From assembly GCA_023257915.1 (NCBI GenBank), contig JALRBB010000499.1:1-7337 (forward strand): a DNA stretch of 7,337 bases, given 5' to 3'. Shown in pieces: positions 5,157 to 7,337 of the stretch. Each line of letters opens with the position of its first letter. Position 1 is the first letter of the stretch. Origin of the DNA: Quisquiliibacterium sp. (GTDB taxonomy: Bacteria; Pseudomonadota; Gammaproteobacteria; Burkholderiales; Burkholderiaceae_E). The notes beneath the pieces were generated by a model. That model saw only the letters and a list, made by a program, of their open reading frames with translations, searched no databases and had not been told where the DNA came from. A program made the position numbers and the translations under genes.

Positions 5157-7337
5157 ATGACTGAAAAGACGCTCCTGCTGGTCGATGGCTCGAGCTTTTT
5201 GTACCGCGCTTTCCACGCGCTGCCGGATCTTCGCAACGAAGATGGCGAGCCGACGGGTGCAGTTTACGGGTTTGTCGCGATGCTGCGTCGGCTCAGGGCC
5301 GACCGCAAGCTCGGCGGCGGGGCCTCGCATGGTGCAGTGGTGTTCGACGCACCGGGCAAGACCTTCCGCGACGACTGGTATCCCGACTACAAGGCCAATC
5401 GCAAGTCGATGCCCGAGGATCTGGCCCGCCAGATTCCGGTCATTCACGAACTGGTGCGGGCGATGGGCTGGCCGCTGGTGATGATCGAGGGCATCGAGGC
5501 AGACGACGTGATCGGCACGCTGGCACGGCAGGCGGATCGCCAGCAGATGCACACGGTCGTCTCCACGGGTGACAAGGATCTCGCCCAGCTGGTCGGCGAT
5601 CACGTGATGCTGATCAATACGATGACTTCCCAGGGCGGCACTGCCGAGCGCCTGGACCGTGGCGGCGTCCTCGACAAGTTCGGTGTTCCTCCCGAACGCA
5701 TCATCGACTGGCTGGCGCTGGTTGGTGACAGTGTCGACAATGTGCCGGGCGTCGAGAAGGTGGGGCCGAAGACCGCAGTCAAGTGGCTGGAGAAATACGG
5801 GTCGCTCGATGGCGTGATCGAACATGCTGACCAGATTTCCGGGGTGGTCGGGGAGAACCTGCGCAAGGCGCTCGACTGGCTGCCGATGGCTCGCAAGCTG
5901 GTCACGGTCCGCACCGACTGCGAGCTGACACCGCAGGTGGAATCCATCGATGCTTCGCTCGACCTGAATCCCGAGGACGTCGACAGGCTGCGCGAGCTGT
6001 TCCGGCGCTGCGGGTTTCGAAGCCTGCTGCGCGAGCTCGATGGAACGGCCGAGCCGGCGTCAGGCGAGCCGGCCGACGCGATCCGCGGCGCGCAGCGCCC
6101 GGCGCTGCCGCGTGGAACCCAGGTGGGTACCGGGCAGCAGGCGCTTTCGGCACCACCGCTCGCCGGTATCGAGCATCAGATCGTGCTGACCGACGACATC
6201 CTCGATCAATGGATCGCGCGCATCGAGGCTGCCAGCCTGACCGCGATCGACACCGAAACCACCTCGCTGGATGCGCAGGCCGCGGAACTGGTCGGTATTT
6301 CGCTGTCGGTTGAACCCGGATACGGCTGTTACATCCCGCTGGCGCATGCCTACGCCGGCGCGCCCGCGCAGCTTGAGCGCGGTGCGGTGCTCGAGCGCCT
6401 GCGCTCGTGGCTCGAGAATCCGCGGCACGCGAAGGTGGGTCAGAATCTCAAATACGACATGCATGTGCTCGAGAATTACGGCATCCGGCTGTCAGGGGTT
6501 GAGCACGACACGCTGCTTCAGTCCTATGTGCTTGAGGCACATCGCAGCCACGATATGGACTCGCTTGCGCGTCGCCACCTTGGGCGCGAGACGATTCCGT
6601 ACGAGGCGGTCGCAGGCAAGGGCGCAAGTCAGATCGGTTTCGATCAGGTGTCTCTCGAGCAGGCTGCCGACTATGCGGCCGAGGACGCCGAGGTCACGAT
6701 GCATCTGCACCGGACGATGCATCCGGCGATCGCTGCCGACCCCAAGCTCGACAGGATCTATCGCGAGATCGAAATTCCGTCGATGCGGGTTCTGCAAAAG
6801 ATCGAGCGTCATGGGGTGCTGATCGACTCCGAACTGCTTGCCAAGCAGTCCGACGAGCTTGGGCGCGAACTGATGCAACTCGAGGCGCGGGCGCATGAAG
6901 CTGCCGGCCAGCCGTTCAATCTGAATTCGCCCAAGCAGCTTGGCGAAATCCTGTTCGATCGACTCGGACTTCCGGTGGTCAAAAAGACTGCCAGCGGCGC
7001 TCCGTCCACCGACGAGGAGGTGCTGACCAAACTGGCTGAGGACTATCCGCTGCCCAAACTGGTGCTCGACTGGCGCGGAATCGCCAAGCTGAAGTCGACC
7101 TATACCGACAAACTGCCGCGGATGGTCAATTCGCGCACCGGGCGGGTTCACACCAGCTACTCGCAGGCGGTGGCGGTCACCGGCCGGCTCGCATCCAGTG
7201 ATCCGAACCTGCAGAACATCCCGGTGCGCACCGCGCAAGGTCGTCGCATCCGTGAAGCCTTCATCGCGCCGGCCGGTTCGCAGATCATGTCCGCCGACTA
7301 TTCGCAGATCGAGCTCAGGATCATGGCGCACATCTCC
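5157..7337 (+). CDS. polA: DNA polymerase I, 3'-truncated by the window edge
   Basis: Pol I removes RNA primers and fills repair gaps. The first 727 codons are present, open to the last base; E. coli PolA has 928 residues, so about 210 are missing. The 5'-nuclease domain (about 1-290) keeps its metal-binding acids: D10 (LLLVDGSS), D64 (VVFDAPGKTF), E114/D116/D117 (EADDVIGTLA), D139/D141 (STGDKDLAQLV) and D191/D194 (VGDSVDNVPG). A poor, Ala/Gly/Pro-rich linker (about 295-338) follows. The 3'-5' proofreading domain is intact by sequence: D365 and E367 (IDTETTSLD), D434 (NLKYDMHVL), Y506 and D510 (DYAAEDAEVT). The polymerase domain is reached: TGRLASSDPNLQNIPVR (675-691) and motif A SADYSQIELR with catalytic D714. 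The O-helix and motif C are beyond the edge. The ATG at 5157 puts VDGSS where the family has it; GGTG 6 bases upstream is a weak ribosome site. In-frame ATGs at 5139 and 5046 would add 6 or 37 residues without family resemblance. Confidence 0.96.
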   Translation, partial: MTEKTLLLVDGSSFLYRAFHALPDLRNEDGEPTGAVYGFVAMLRRLRADRKLGGGASHGAVVFDAPGKTFRDDWYPDYKANRKSMPEDLARQIPVIHELVRAMGWPLVMIEGIEADDVIGTLARQADRQQMHTVVSTGDKDLAQLVGDHVMLINTMTSQGGTAERLDRGGVLDKFGVPPERIIDWLALVGDSVDNVPGVEKVGPKTAVKWLEKYGSLDGVIEHADQISGVVGENLRKALDWLPMARKLVTVRTDCELTPQVESIDASLDLNPEDVDRLRELFRRCGFRSLLRELDGTAEPASGEPADAIRGAQRPALPRGTQVGTGQQALSAPPLAGIEHQIVLTDDILDQWIARIEAASLTAIDTETTSLDAQAAELVGISLSVEPGYGCYIPLAHAYAGAPAQLERGAVLERLRSWLENPRHAKVGQNLKYDMHVLENYGIRLSGVEHDTLLQSYVLEAHRSHDMDSLARRHLGRETIPYEAVAGKGASQIGFDQVSLEQAADYAAEDAEVTMHLHRTMHPAIAADPKLDRIYREIEIPSMRVLQKIERHGVLIDSELLAKQSDELGRELMQLEARAHEAAGQPFNLNSPKQLGEILFDRLGLPVVKKTASGAPSTDEEVLTKLAEDYPLPKLVLDWRGIAKLKSTYTDKLPRMVNSRTGRVHTSYSQAVAVTGRLASSDPNLQNIPVRTAQGRRIREAFIAPAGSQIMSADYSQIELRIMAHIS

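Noticed and set aside
5151..5825. 224-codon open frame on the - strand over the 5' part of polA
   Set aside because: It is antisense to the conserved 5'-nuclease domain and resembles no family; a GC-driven shadow.
6492..7331. 279-codon open frame on the - strand inside polA
   Set aside because: It lies wholly opposite polA, whose motifs are intact. Its product is His/Arg-rich with no recognisable motif, as expected for the antisense of GC-rich coding DNA.
1..7337. A novel defence, mobile or CRISPR-like system
   Set aside because: All five genes are recognisable and four have well-known housekeeping or metabolic roles. No transposase, integrase, terminal inverted repeats, phase-repeated spacers or toxin-antitoxin pair was seen.

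Overview
This window comes from a high-GC chromosome and looks like ordinary housekeeping DNA from a proteobacterium, most likely a betaproteobacterium (for example the Rhodocyclales/Burkholderiales). The reasons are the UvrD and PolA sequences, the APH-fold ThrB, and the pairing of that thrB with a BPSS1780-type membrane protein next to polA. The class is inferred from remembered family resemblance, not from a search.

Layout from left to right: the 3' part of uvrD (+, cut by the left edge); a 239-bp spacer with several inverted repeats; tauD, a complete taurine dioxygenase gene (+); a 46-bp convergent spacer with one GC-rich hairpin; a six-helix membrane protein (-) and, 20 bp upstream of it, thrB homoserine kinase (-), probably one thrB-led transcript; a 157-bp divergent spacer; and the first 727 codons of polA (+, cut by the right edge). 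There is no gene-free stretch longer than 300 bases.

Functionally, uvrD and polA both serve nucleotide excision repair and mismatch-linked DNA repair. UvrD unwinds and displaces the excised oligonucleotide, and Pol I fills the gap. ThrB commits homoserine to threonine synthesis. TauD releases sulfite from taurine under sulfur limitation. Its taurine-binding residues are all present, but no taurine transporter genes are within the window.

I found no defence island, mobile element, CRISPR array, tRNA or rRNA, and I do not think the window holds an undescribed system. The points most worth a second look are the inverted repeats between uvrD and tauD, the tauD gene standing alone among core genes, the conserved membrane protein of unknown role beside thrB, and the structured polA leader with its alternative starts.
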